Source: Gnetum montanum (Eukaryota > Streptophyta > Gnetopsida > Gnetales > Gnetaceae). Taken from it: DNA of 64,000 bases. The stretch spans positions 565,342 through 629,341 of the forward strand of contig MNCI01012713.1 of the NCBI GenBank assembly GCA_015680685.1, in the 5' to 3' direction. The position numbers and the translations under genes are program-made. How positions within the stretch are numbered: the stretch's first letter is position 1; each line of letters begins with the position of its first letter. The notes under the pieces were generated by a model, which ran no database searches, was not told the DNA's origin, and was given only the letters and a program-made list of their open reading frames with translations. Positions 56,201-64,000 of the stretch are shown one piece after another.

Positions 56201-59200
56201 TTATCATCTGTTGCAAATACAGATGTTTTTACTTGCCTTATCGTAGATGAAGCTACAAAAGAAGTCAGCCTCTAGAAAGTCTTAGCCATGTTATCCTAAT
56301 GTTTTATGGAGAGGCTATTGTCTTTCTTAGACAACTGTTTTGAATGCAAAACCCCAAGAGGTTAAAAAAGCCGAAGAGGTTGAAAAATCATGGAGAATTA
56401 GCGCAAAGATCTTAGTAAATCTACATCTTACAACAAGGCGAAAGGTGCCCTACAACTTTCAAGCTTTGGTACTCAGCCCCTTTAAGTATTCGTTTCCAAT
56501 CCCTATTCATGAAGGATGTTACGCATGTTACGCATTTGCTTCCAATCCCTCTTCATTAAGCATACCTCTAGCTGAATACATCCAAAATGCATAGGAATAG
56601 ACTCAACATATCATTGCCCAACACATCGTTTGTATTTAACCTTTTGAAAAGACCCTCAACCCATCCCACCAGACATTTAACCTTTTAAAATATAAGTAAT
56701 GTGAGACAACATGCATTGGTATGAAAGAAATAATTTGGCTTTTACATTACAACAATCTCCCACTTGAAGATAAATTATTGGCCTTTAAACTTTAGGAGAT
56801 GAATTGCTTTTCAAAGATGTTCCACCCACTTATTTGGTCAAGGAATCTACCAAGTTTTGTTTGGTGCCACTATATCAAGTTGCAGCCTTTTGACCTTTTA
56901 TACCTCTCTGATGAAATGGTAATTGACATCTCTATGCGTTGTCCCACTATGCTTTGTCTTAGCATGGCGTATGGTATTCTTGGCTAGAAGTACTACATTT
57001 ATAGTGTCACAATACAGAATATATTTGCCTTGTCAAAGTCCAGGCCACTCAAACATGCATTTTAACCAAATCATTTCTTTTGCTGCTTTCGTTTATTAAA
57101 AATTTTGTGAAAAATAGCTGAATTAACAAAAAATATGACTTTTTTAGTGGGAAAAAGTCTTCATTACTTCCTGATTTTTCCAGTTGAATTTTTCCAAAAG
57201 TACCAAAATTGTCCTTTCTAAAAAAATTCCTTTTATTTTTACCAAATGTTTATGACTATCACATGGTTCTAAGAGAAATTTCATTTTAAACTTTTAAACC
57301 AAATTAATAATTTATAAAGGTGTGAATTCATTATCATCATGTTGTCATCCTAGCCTTTATCCCAGTTACATGGGGACAATTATATGAATTTTTTACTACA
57401 ATTCACTTCTATTAAGAGCCAAATAAGTATTACTACCAAAATCTTGAATAACCTTCTTTATGCTTGAAACCAGGTATGTTTAGGTGTCAATTGATTATAT
57501 TATTTTTCTATTTTATAGTTTTTTACATTAAAAAATTAGTAAAAGAATTACAAAGGTTATAATGAAACAAAACACTATAATATTTTATGTCAATAACATA
57601 TTGAACATATGTTGGTGGTGGAAGGATTAATGAACTTGTATACATTATGTCATGCACATATACCTTTGTAGGAATTATTATTCTTATGTCTACTTAATTA
57701 TGTTTTTTGTTTTGTTTTGTATGGCCTATAATTTGTTATCAAAAATGTTTTTATTTTACATATTGTTAATTTATTTGAACAACTTTTTTCTGAACTTTTG
57801 TCAACTTTTTTTATTTTTTGACTTTTTCCAGCAGTCAACAAAATTGTTTTCTGGACATTTTAATCATTGGCTTCTTCTGTTAAGGCAATGCATTCAGCCT
57901 GAGTGTTGAACATTGCCACATTAATTTGCAACTTCAACATCCAACTGAGTCACCATCAAATGTAAAAACATATCCTATAGTGGATTTCTAGAATCTTGGC
58001 ATTCTGCAAAATTGGAATGACCAAATCTAACATCCTCCAAATTTGGGCTTTCAAAGCATAGAGAGACATGTTGTGTTCCTTTCAAGTACCACAGAATTGA
58101 TTTTACACCCTTTTAGTGTGCCCTTCCAGGATTGCTCATGTACTTGAAAACAAGTTCTAGTGCATAGGCAATAGCTGGTCTTGTATACTATGGCTTTCAT
58201 TATACTTCCTACTGCAAAAGTTTTTGGGGCAGCCACCATATCTTCTGCATCTTCTTTTCTGCAGGGGCAATCATCTTTGGATAGCTTAAAGTGACCTCCA
58301 AAAAGGGAAGATGATATAGTAATGCAATCAGACATACTGAATTTCTCTGAAATCTTTTTGGTGCCTTTATTTCATCAAGATGGGCTAACTTGTTTAGGTA
58401 GGTGAAGGGTATGATGATGGTTTTTGTAACACTCATTCCTAGGGAGCAAGACCTATTGAAAGAAGGAAATGCACAGGTGACTTTCTTTTTACAACAATCA
58501 AATTGACATTAACATATAAAATTAAAATGAAATTATCTGCCCCAAGATCTAACTCTGTGCTGAATTTTAATGTGAAATTCTATGAAGAATAAGAATTCTT
58601 ACCTCTCTTTCATTACTGCCGTATAGGCTATACATAATGAATACAAGAAACAACTTTCCTAAAGAATAGGGAAAGTACAGGGAAAGTTGATAAAAAGAAT
58701 AGGGAAAGTACAGGGAAAGTTGATAAAAAGAAGAGGGAAAGTTGATAAAAAGAAGAGGGAAAGTTGTTAAAAAGAATAGGGAAAGTATAGGGAAAGTTGA
58801 TAATTAATCTTCAACAAAATAAGGAAACAAAGATACCTTCTAATAATGCCTCATAAGTTTCGGTCAAAGATAGAACTGAATCCCCTATATTCCTAAAATA
58901 GCAAATAAAATAACAAATTAGAGGGATTAATGCCTAGAATAATTCCACCTGTAATAGGTCAATCAATACTATTTTTAAAAATTAAGAGATAATTTTGAAA
59001 AGAAATAGCCACAGTAAAATTCTGTGCAAGATTCTTTTGATTTAAAAATCAAACTCTGATTTATTCTATATATGTATATATATAAAATCTGGATCATCCA
59101 CACATTTGCAAACCAAAGAAATGACCACACGAGACAGATACATTAATAATCTCAGATCTGTTTAATGGCATAATAATATTTTATATTTTCCAGAAACACT

Positions 59201-61062
59201 CACAAAACAAAATCATCTAAATTTAACTCTTGTAACCATTGTACCATTAATCATTTAATCAAGCAATGCATATGTTCAACAGCAGATAATAGATAAATCA
59301 CAAACATAAACTACAATCTTAGATTTTTTCCCACTCCATCACACTTATAGAAAGATATCAAATTAGACTTGAGAAGGTATAAAAATATAAATCAAGATTT
59401 AGATCCAAGATTTAAGCATTCAAAGGAAAAGGGTTCATCAACCAAATTCTAGCCAAAACCCAAGAATTCGACAATTCTCAAACATTCACAATTATCCATG
59501 GGCCCAAGGATACTCTCATTTTTTGCTAGTGGTACAAATCCTCATATCGGGGATCCTTGGCCCCTGTTGGCAATCCTTTTGCCAAAAATGCCCTAAATCA
59601 TTATGGGTGTTTTTGAATCTTTGCGAAAAACAACTCTCATCCAGGTTATTTAGGTGTGAGAGTGTTGAGGACGGGTGCAGAGATCCAGACAAGAAATAAA
59701 GGATTCAACAATCCAAGTTTTCAACAACAACCTTGGTAATTTCCTAGGTGATTAGGCAAGCAAGAAGAGTAGTTGAGAAAACAGCCCATGCTGGTTATGA
59801 TCAAATATAGCAGAGAAGGATCATTTTACCTCCTTGCCCGAATTTCTTACTAACTAGGAGGAATTATTAGAATGTTGGATTGCTATGCAATGCTGGTTTT
59901 CTTTCTTTCTGCTATCCCTTTTAGAAGCCACAGTCTTCCCTCCCTTCCCAGCCACACTCCCTGCTGCTGTATCCTTTTTTTCCTACTTAGCTACTTTGCC
60001 TTGTGTTTTTCCTTTCTCAGCTACACACCTTGTTGTTCCTTTTCCTTCTCTGCCTCCCTTCTTTTTTGGTTTCTTTTTGCTTTCTTCTCCTTCTATTTTC
60101 CATCTCCTCCTCTTCCTATTTGTTAGGGGAATAAGAGATAATGGGTTGCTTTTTGTAACTGAATTTTTCGTACACCACAATTTCAGGGCTAAGCAGCAGC
60201 ACTGTCCCACACAGAAAAGCCCTCACTGTAGAAGAAAACACAGTAACAAGTGGTGTTTAACAACATGCACTGTTATTGAAGGAATAATTGGCTTCACATT
60301 ATAATAATTCCCTTGTATTCACTGTACTTTGGAGTGATTTGAGCTTCTTGTATTAATTATTGAAAACAAAATGGTGCATTTATCTGACGTGGATGTTCTG
60401 CCTTATAATTATGAAGTATTGTAACAAAACATATCCATGCTATAATCTTTCCTCTCTCTTAGTAGCTGATTACAATGTTTTACTCTTCTATGTAGACGGA
60501 GTTAACAACAGCAGAGAGAGAACTTGATCAAAATACAAAGTTTGAGTGGAATCGTATCCAAGAGAGTGGGAAGGAATGTGAACCTCTTTTTGGGCCTGGC
60601 TTTACTGGCCTTATCAATCTTGGAAATAGGTACATTCCTTGTTAAAACTACTTAAATTTTGAAATGCCATTCAATAGATATTTTTGAACTGGGGTTTTGA
60701 ATCCCGTTGAATGTCTTTAAATGCTGCTTATCTTTTTTTTTCACTGTAATGTAGCTGCTACTTGGCATCTGTAATGCAAACTGTGTTCTCAACAAAGAAC
60801 TTTATCAATCGGTATGTACTAGCAACGCATAGCCACCAGAATTTTACTTTATTAAAATAGTTTAATAGAGAAAATCATTTCATCGTTAATATGAAATGTG
60901 TGTGCAGGTATTAGGTAGATCAGTAGTTGACAAATTTTTGAATAGAGAAAATCATTTCCTCGTTAATATGAACTGTTTGTGCAGGTATTATGTAGATCAG
61001 CAGTTGAAAAAGAGTTTTGAAAAGGCTCCCTCGGATCCAACTGTTGACTTGAACATGCAGTT
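47181..61062 (+). CDS. UBP14: UBP14 / USP5-like ubiquitin carboxyl-terminal hydrolase, exons 1-8, 3' end beyond the window
   Basis: Eight exons join in frame: 47181-47294, 47623-47794, 47936-48048, 48153-48492, 49667-49761, 60496-60629, 60755-60811, 60985-61062 (1103 nt). The N-terminal region contains IPEPSNRIYKEECCVTFDTP and SFLAFGKDF. The ZnF-UBP finger is in exon 4 (CAKCDK...LCGRKNWDGTGGNNHALEHY, about residues 183-225). The Cys box GFTGLINLGNSCYLAS spans exons 6-7, with the catalytic Cys at about residue 324. Isopeptidase T-type enzymes disassemble free polyubiquitin chains in cytosol and nucleus, and Arabidopsis UBP14 is needed for embryo development. The His box and UBA domains, expected in a protein of about 800 residues, are not in the window. 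No defects are seen in the exons. Intron 3 is GC-AG and intron 5 is 10.7 kb. Identification is strong. Confidence 0.93.
47623..47794 (+). CDS. UBP14: UBP14 exon 2
   Basis: Begins RSEGGLYIDLCSFLAFGKD after acceptor GTCAG and ends ...KKPTLLAIG before GTATGA in phase 1. Confidence 0.92.
47936..48048 (+). CDS. UBP14: UBP14 exon 3 with GC donor
   Basis: Encodes VEGGFESREQEYEESYKIVI to SVELPEK. The next bases are GCAAGC, so the donor is GC rather than GT. The following acceptor (CCAG at 48149-48152) restores the frame. Confidence 0.9.
48153..48492 (+). CDS. UBP14: UBP14 exon 4 (ZnF-UBP)
   Basis: Encodes VRLSVDGILASVGAELKEQV, the zinc finger (CAKCDK, LCGRKNWDGTGGNNH, LEHY), and LGTITEDLESA. It binds the free C-terminal Gly-Gly of ubiquitin in characterised homologues. 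Confidence 0.93.
48493..49666 (+). other. UBP14 intron 4
   Basis: 1174 bp, GT-AG, T-rich in the host direction with one T/A homopolymer run near 48933-48952. No transposon was recognised. Confidence 0.8.
49667..49761 (+). CDS. UBP14: UBP14 exon 5
   Basis: Encodes DVYSYPEDDTVEDPLLAQHL to FGIDFSSLKK after acceptor TCAG and ends before GTAACC in phase 0. Confidence 0.92.
50771..50918 (+). repeat. Direct repeat left of RTE copy 1 (partner 52275-52425)
   Basis: About 150 bp beginning AAAAAATTCAATATAT and ending ATTGAATGACATTAAATT. The right-hand partner ends ATTAAATGACGTTAAATT. The LINE sits at the junction of what was a tandem duplication. Confidence 0.7.
50919..52255 (-). mobile_element. RTE-type LINE, 5' truncated, copy 1
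   Basis: Minus strand. RT segments read MRSKNIPDKYIKVIQNMYE, LVTVGLHQGSTLNPYLFAIN, MDEITKKIQDEIP, then a FIDDIVLVD active site (about 51.69 kb), and a C-terminal stretch WQLRWFGHLQRRS and KGRPEKTWEKMIENDLKK. The 3' end has the CCCAACAAAATGGGGTCAGC motif common to plant RTE elements and an ATG-repeat tail on the left. Target duplications of 18 bp lie at 50901-50918 and 52256-52273. The endonuclease is missing and frames are broken. Confidence 0.85.
52275..52425 (+). repeat. Direct repeat right of RTE copy 1
   Basis: Partner of 50771-50918, sharing AGAGCCACA, ATCAGCAACA, TGATAGTGTGGAAAATTTAG and AGAAGTGGCTGAATTTCAA in the same order. Confidence 0.7.
53590..53742 (-). mobile_element. tRNA-derived SINE-like copy C
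   Basis: In minus orientation: A-box-like GAGTGATGGTAAGGTGATT, B-box-like TGGATTTGAACTAGG, body with GGTTAGGCTTTCGCTCAT, and 3' part with AGGACCCCA. Homologous to 29290-29443. Confidence 0.6.
53837..55862 (-). mobile_element. RTE-type LINE, copy 2 (longer)
   Basis: Minus strand. The 3' end has GATAATGATGATGATTG and CCAATAAAATGGGGTCGGC. The C-terminal segment reads WQLTWFGHEQRRS. The RT palm is KMEKWRHALESKGLKIS, preceded by ANAIMLV where the DD of the active site should be (54655-54440), so it is inactive. Upstream linker codons at 55.6 kb read KNKALESFYDTLETKEG. It extends further 5' than copy 1. The left target duplication was not resolved. Confidence 0.8.
56601..58440 (-). mobile_element. 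Copia fragment (RT end, RNase H end, 3' LTR edge)
   Basis: A minus-strand segment at 58.34-58.05 kb reads FKLSKDDCPCRKEDAEDMV and later AVGSIMKAIVYKT, the copia post-RT region. At 57.05-56.82 kb it reads VVLLAKNTIRHAKTKH and DVNYHFIREV, the RNase H end. ATCTCCCACTTG at 56755-56766 is the polypurine tract (minus), next to an LTR edge TTACAACA at 56754. The about 40 bp before that edge resemble 60265-60308, so the 5' LTR may end near 60308. An RTE 3' end interrupts it at 57325-57470. Confidence 0.7.
57325..57470 (-). mobile_element. RTE LINE 3' end, copy 3
   Basis: The plus strand shows TTATCATCATGTTGTCATCC, then CCCAGTTACATGGGGACAAT and CAATTCACTTCTATTAAGAG, matching the 3' ends at 50.93 kb and 53.84 kb in order. 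Only about 145 bp survive. Confidence 0.65.
58661..58803 (+). repeat. 33/22-bp tandem repeat
   Basis: Five units of the form AAAGAATAGGGAAAGTACAG followed by GGAAAGTTGATAA. The third and fourth are shortened to 22 bp by loss of one internal GGGAAAGTA repeat. Confidence 0.8.
58804..60495. other. End of UBP14 intron 5
   Basis: No protein homology. Pyrimidine-rich at 59930-60120. 60265-60308 (CAACATGCACTG..., GGCTTCACATTATAATA) resembles the copia LTR edge at 56705-56754. Confidence 0.4.
60496..60629 (+). CDS. UBP14: UBP14 exon 6
   Basis: Encodes TELTTAERELDQNTKFEWNR to GFTGLINLGN plus two bases of the Ser codon, and ends before GTACAT in phase 2. Confidence 0.93.
60755..60811 (+). CDS. UBP14: UBP14 exon 7 (catalytic Cys)
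   Basis: 57 nt completing the Ser codon, then CYLASVMQTVFSTKNFINR. The Cys is the UCH-family nucleophile. Ends before GTATGT in phase 2. Confidence 0.93.
60865..61018 (+). repeat. 77-bp tandem duplication over the exon 8 acceptor
   Basis: 60865-60941 and 60942-61018 are copies of one another. Each contains the intron end and TGTGCAG acceptor plus the start of the exon. The first copy would put a stop (TAT TAG) right after the junction. The second copy reads YYVDQQLKK and is the real exon. Confidence 0.85.
60985..61062 (+). CDS. UBP14: UBP14 exon 8
   Basis: Encodes YYVDQQLKKSFEKAPSDPTV and DLNMQ plus two bases of a Leu codon. It ends before GTAAGG in phase 2. The next exon (expected to start near TKLGHGLLSG) was not found before 64000. 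Confidence 0.9.
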
Positions 61063-62354
61063 GTAAGGAAGCCACATTTTTGCTTTTGTGAATCTCATAA
61101 TAGCATAGTCTGGTTTGCTCCCATGCGTGGCTTTTATTACATTGTATAAGGTTCCTGGTTTAAAAATATCTTAATAATTCAAGGGATTATTTGTTGAGAG
61201 TGATAAGTTTAATAATATATTATTAATTTTAAAGCTTGATGGTTCTGTTTATTGATAAATTTTCTTAAATTACCTAAATATTCATGTTTTTTGTTTGCTT
61301 GAGTATGCAGGTGTGAGGCAGTCACATTTACTTAACAAATTTGAGAATCTTTTCCTGAGCGCATTGTATTTTTTAGAACCATAAGCCTTGCACATCCCTG
61401 GATAATTAACACTATCCCCTCACATTTAATATCAAACTGAACCTTTTGATGAATTGAACAAAGTTTTGGGATTAATATAAACAAAATCTCCATTATTGTT
61501 ATGTTTATCTTTACCATGTGTGCTTCTTTGCTCTATGTAATGCCAGAGAACTTCCATTGACCTGGGTTTATATTTTATACGGTAAATTTTTTCTAAATAC
61601 TTTTTTTTTCTGTTCAAACATGCTTTTGCTGTATGAAAAATGTTTCCAGAAATGAAGTGTTGTGTTGGACTTCTTTGAGTGTATTTCATTGTAGTGATTA
61701 AACAGTTGGCAAAACAATTTTTTTGGCTTGCTGAAAAGGTCTGCAAACATTCAGGAAAAAGTCAGTTGAAAAAGTTGCATGTTTTAAAAGAAATATTTCA
61801 GAGGTTTTATATTACACATCATATAAATATATAGAATAAACATAGACAACACAATTAAAGACAAACTACAAAGCGTATTAACATAAAACATAATCAACAT
61901 TTAAAGTTACAAACTATGTTACTATACACTTAAATACTATTAAAGTTCAGTATCCAAATGCTTCTTGAATTGTTTCTTCAGTATCCACCCTAATAGCAAC
62001 AAAGGCTTTTGCATCTTGCTCCATTTCTAAATATTCATTCATGATTATTACAGGCTCTTTTTCTAAATTTACATCAAAAGACATATCAGCTCCTTTTAGC
62101 CATGTCAAGGAATGCCATTATCATCATTATCACTTACTGTTAGAGGCATCATATTCTACAAGATCAGCTGAAAAATCTTCTTAGTCATTAATTTGTACAT
62201 TATAAGAGCTTTGAGACATAGAAGTAGAAGAGAATTTTTGTTAACTAATTGTTATCAAAATTTTTAACTTTAATTAAGTTTGAGGAATTCTGAATTTAAT
62301 TTTTTTTCAACTGACATAAGTTATAAATATTTTTTTATATTTAAAAGACTTTTT

Positions 62355-62385
62355 TGAAAAAGTCACACCGAATTGGTGACTTTTT
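62355..62385. repeat. Perfect hairpin GAAAAAGTCAC / GTGACTTTTTC
   Basis: An 11-bp stem with a 9-base loop (ACCGAATTG). TGACTTTTTC occurs again at 62403-62412 and, inverted, at 61753-61764. Possibly the end of a small DNA transposon. Confidence 0.5.
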
Positions 62386-62709
62386 CTTGATGAAATATTC
62401 AGTGACTTTTTCCTAAGTGGCAAAAAATTGCCAACTTTTTAATAACTGCTTCATTGTTTCAATATGCGGAATAGAATTCTCAATATTGTACAAAGTGAAG
62501 AGCTGGAAATAACCTTTTTAGAGACTTTGTATGCAGCATGAGTCGACGTATCTCAAATGCCTCTTCATCCTAAATTCTTTACTCTTTAGACTCATCCCAG
62601 TAATCTTTTTTAACATATCCCACATGTTACAGTTTTTATAACATGTAAGAATACAAATTTTATTAAAAATAAAACATCAGAGTAGCCTTAAATCTATCAA
62701 TACTGCATA

Positions 62710-62815
62710 TGTTGGAGCAGATAGCAATGCCAACATTATTAGCTGCAAGACTTTGATAGAAGTTTCTAGGTGATTGGAGAATTTGTCCAATTTCAATGAA
62801 CCTTCAGTTAGAATG
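62710..62815 (+). repeat. About 105-bp repeat, first copy (partner 63846-63950)
   Basis: Shares AGATAGCAATGCCAACATTA and GAGAATTTGTCC-like blocks in order with 63846-63950. Both are followed by tRNA-like sequence. Confidence 0.65.
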
Positions 62816-63379
62816 TAAGTAATCACATGTTTAAACTGAGATGAAGAGTAATGGGATTTGTAACTTAAGCATTTGCCTTATATTGGTGAGGGTTCGAGAC
62901 ATATTTTTAGTTCCTCACTTTCCCTTATGACTTTAGATGTGTGGTTGGTTTTATTTTCATTGCACTAATATGTTTTATCTGTTATTGTTAATGTTCCCTA
63001 ATAGTAGTATCAAAGGTTTTATTACAGCTGAGTGTTTGCACTGATAAGCAATAGGCTCACATGTAGTGGTGAGGTGATATTTGTATGTGATGTGTGTGAC
63101 AGGTATAGCGATGATAATAATGAATGACATGGTCTTCAGATTTTGTGAGAAAGGGTTTTGGCATGTAGAGCAGTTCATTACTAATGTAATATAGTTTCAA
63201 GGGTTTTGACATCATCCACCATAAAATTATGCTGTCGCAGTTGGCAACAAATAGGATTGTCACTATGGTTGTAGGCAATGAAAGTAGGACCTACAATGGA
63301 GGAAAAGGGTGTATGTTGGTATTAGGGATCACAAATGACACTGGTGATCCATGGTTTCTTAGGAGTAGGACAAGTTTCT

Positions 63380-63735
63380 CCTGTGCAAGATGGATTATGC
63401 TTGCAGGGATTTGTTGTTGTTTATACAATATGGGTTTCTCTTGCAGGTTTGTTAGTTCACAAGATGAGTTTCTCCTATCTTTTGTTGTGTTAAATGTCGG
63501 ATTATGTTTGTAGGGTTGATTGCTATTTAAGCAAAATGAGTTGTTCTTGCTGGTTCATTACTATTTTCAAAATGGGTTTCTCTTGTGGGTATTTTACTAT
63601 TTTATAGAATAGATAATTCTTGTGGGTATGTGGCTGTTTTCACAAAATGGGTTACTTTTGTGGTTTCATTGCAAGTTCATTGTTATTTTGTAAGATGGAT
63701 TGTCTTTGCTAGTCTGTTGCCAAGATGTATTGTTG
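63380..63735 (+). repeat. Degenerate minisatellite, about 8 units of about 35-45 bp
   Basis: Units of the form TGGGTTTCTCTTGTGGGTTT, then a T-rich middle and CAAAA or CAAGA before the next TGGG/TGAG. Units vary in length and sequence. Confidence 0.6.
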
Positions 63736-63845
63736 TGCATTTATAGAAATGTGGCATGAAATTGAATTCTGCACATGTTCTGAGGGAATTTGGTTAATGA
63801 TGTTTATTCTCAAGTTTGTCCCTGATGTTGGCATTGAGTGGGTGA

Positions 63846-63950
63846 TGTAGGAGTAGATAGCAATGCCAACATTATTAAACACCAGACTTTCCTAGAAATT
63901 TTATGGTGATCGAAGAATATGTCCAGGTTCAATGATAACAAACTCTTAAG
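63846..63950 (+). repeat. About 105-bp repeat, second copy
   Basis: Partner of 62710-62815, diverged by eye at roughly one base in five. The sequence after it, read on the minus strand, begins like a tRNA (GGTAGCTCAATTGTTAAAA). Confidence 0.6.
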
Positions 63951-64000
63951 ATATTGGTTGACAAATCAACATTTTAACAATTGAGCTACCATCTCATCAG

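Larger units (their letters stand above)
49762..60495 (+). other. UBP14 intron 5, 10.7 kb, transposon-filled
   Basis: Bounded by GTAACC and TGTAG. It holds RTE LINE pieces (50919-52255, 53837-55862, 57325-57470), a SINE (53590-53742), a copia fragment (56601-58440) and tandem repeats (58661-58803). Every oriented transposon is on the minus strand. Stretches 49762-50770, 52426-53589, 55863-56600 and 58804-60100 have no feature I can support. Confidence 0.85.
61063..64000 (+). other. UBP14 intron 8, 3' end outside the window
   Basis: At least 2.9 kb. It contains inverted 12-mers at 61753-61764 and 62403-62414, a hairpin at about 62355-62385, direct repeats 62710-62815 and 63846-63950, tRNA-like stretches at about 62850-62900 and 63930-64000, and a minisatellite at 63380-63735. 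No coding homology to the next UBP14 exon. Confidence 0.7.

Noticed and set aside
59872-60304. Overlapping pyrimidine-rich ORFs of 84 and 139 codons
   Set aside because: Low-complexity F/S/P/L composition from a CT-rich stretch inside an intron, with no domain.
60908-60941. Earlier acceptor as the true start of UBP14 exon 8
   Set aside because: It gives Y followed by a stop codon. The second copy, 77 bp later, gives the conserved sequence.
61311-61334. Candidate UBP14 exon 9 after GTATGCAG at 61303-61310
   Set aside because: With the required phase it reads L-C-E-A-V-T-F-T and then a stop. It has no similarity to the expected continuation (TKLGHG...).
1-64000. CRISPR arrays, bacterial operons, organellar genes, functional tRNA genes
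   Set aside because: None found. Gene structure, introns and retroelements are eukaryotic nuclear. tRNA-like stretches lack a complete cloverleaf by eye and look SINE-derived.

Overview
This looks like nuclear DNA from a seed plant with a large, repeat-rich genome. A gymnosperm (conifer-like) source is my best guess, not a proven one. The reasons are AT-rich sequence, nested and long-decayed Ty3/gypsy and Ty1/copia elements, RTE-type LINEs, tRNA-derived SINE-like copies, and one host gene whose introns have swollen to more than 10 kb with transposons. Only one host gene is recognisable: the 5' part of a UBP14 / USP5-type (isopeptidase T) deubiquitinase, from 47181 to beyond the right edge. 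A second host-derived feature is an intronless, broken CCR4-like nuclease retrocopy at about 38.9-39.6 kb.

Layout, 1-46.4 kb. The window opens in a plus-strand Athila-like gypsy remnant (1-2965). Next is a minus-strand copia element (3361-19229) whose two about 1.1 kb LTRs, PBS, gag, pol and PPT can still be followed. It is interrupted by an unidentified insert (about 7961-10790) and by a gypsy element (10981-17814) with equal 756-bp LTRs and a perfect GCATG target duplication. A decayed coiled-coil ORF (19.2-27.1 kb, plus) is split by a second gypsy element (21542-26649). A degenerate LTR, a 2.16-kb solo LTR (30791-32951) and a three-level LTR nest (33862-36269) follow. Then come a 45-bp tandem repeat, a 5S rRNA-like fragment, the CCR4-like pseudogene, a third gypsy remnant (39600-42264, minus) and a second copia remnant (42375-44400, minus).

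Layout, 46.4-64 kb. UBP14 exons 1-8 (1103 coding nt, about 367 codons) carry the ZnF-UBP zinc finger and the Cys box of the catalytic domain. The rest of the peptidase domain lies beyond the window. Intron 5 is 10.7 kb and holds three RTE LINE pieces, a SINE and a copia fragment, all antisense to the gene.

Themes. (1) The gypsy copies carry gag and protease but no reverse transcriptase or integrase, so they look like one non-autonomous family using a tRNA-Asp primer site. (2) Several LTR families carry arrays of a short palindrome upstream of the TATA box (GATATC, GTCGAC, or an inferred GACGTC). In the copia LTRs the array units have become GATGTC or GACATC, as expected from deamination of methylated CpG. 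All alignments were made by eye, so percentages and boundaries without a TSD are approximate.
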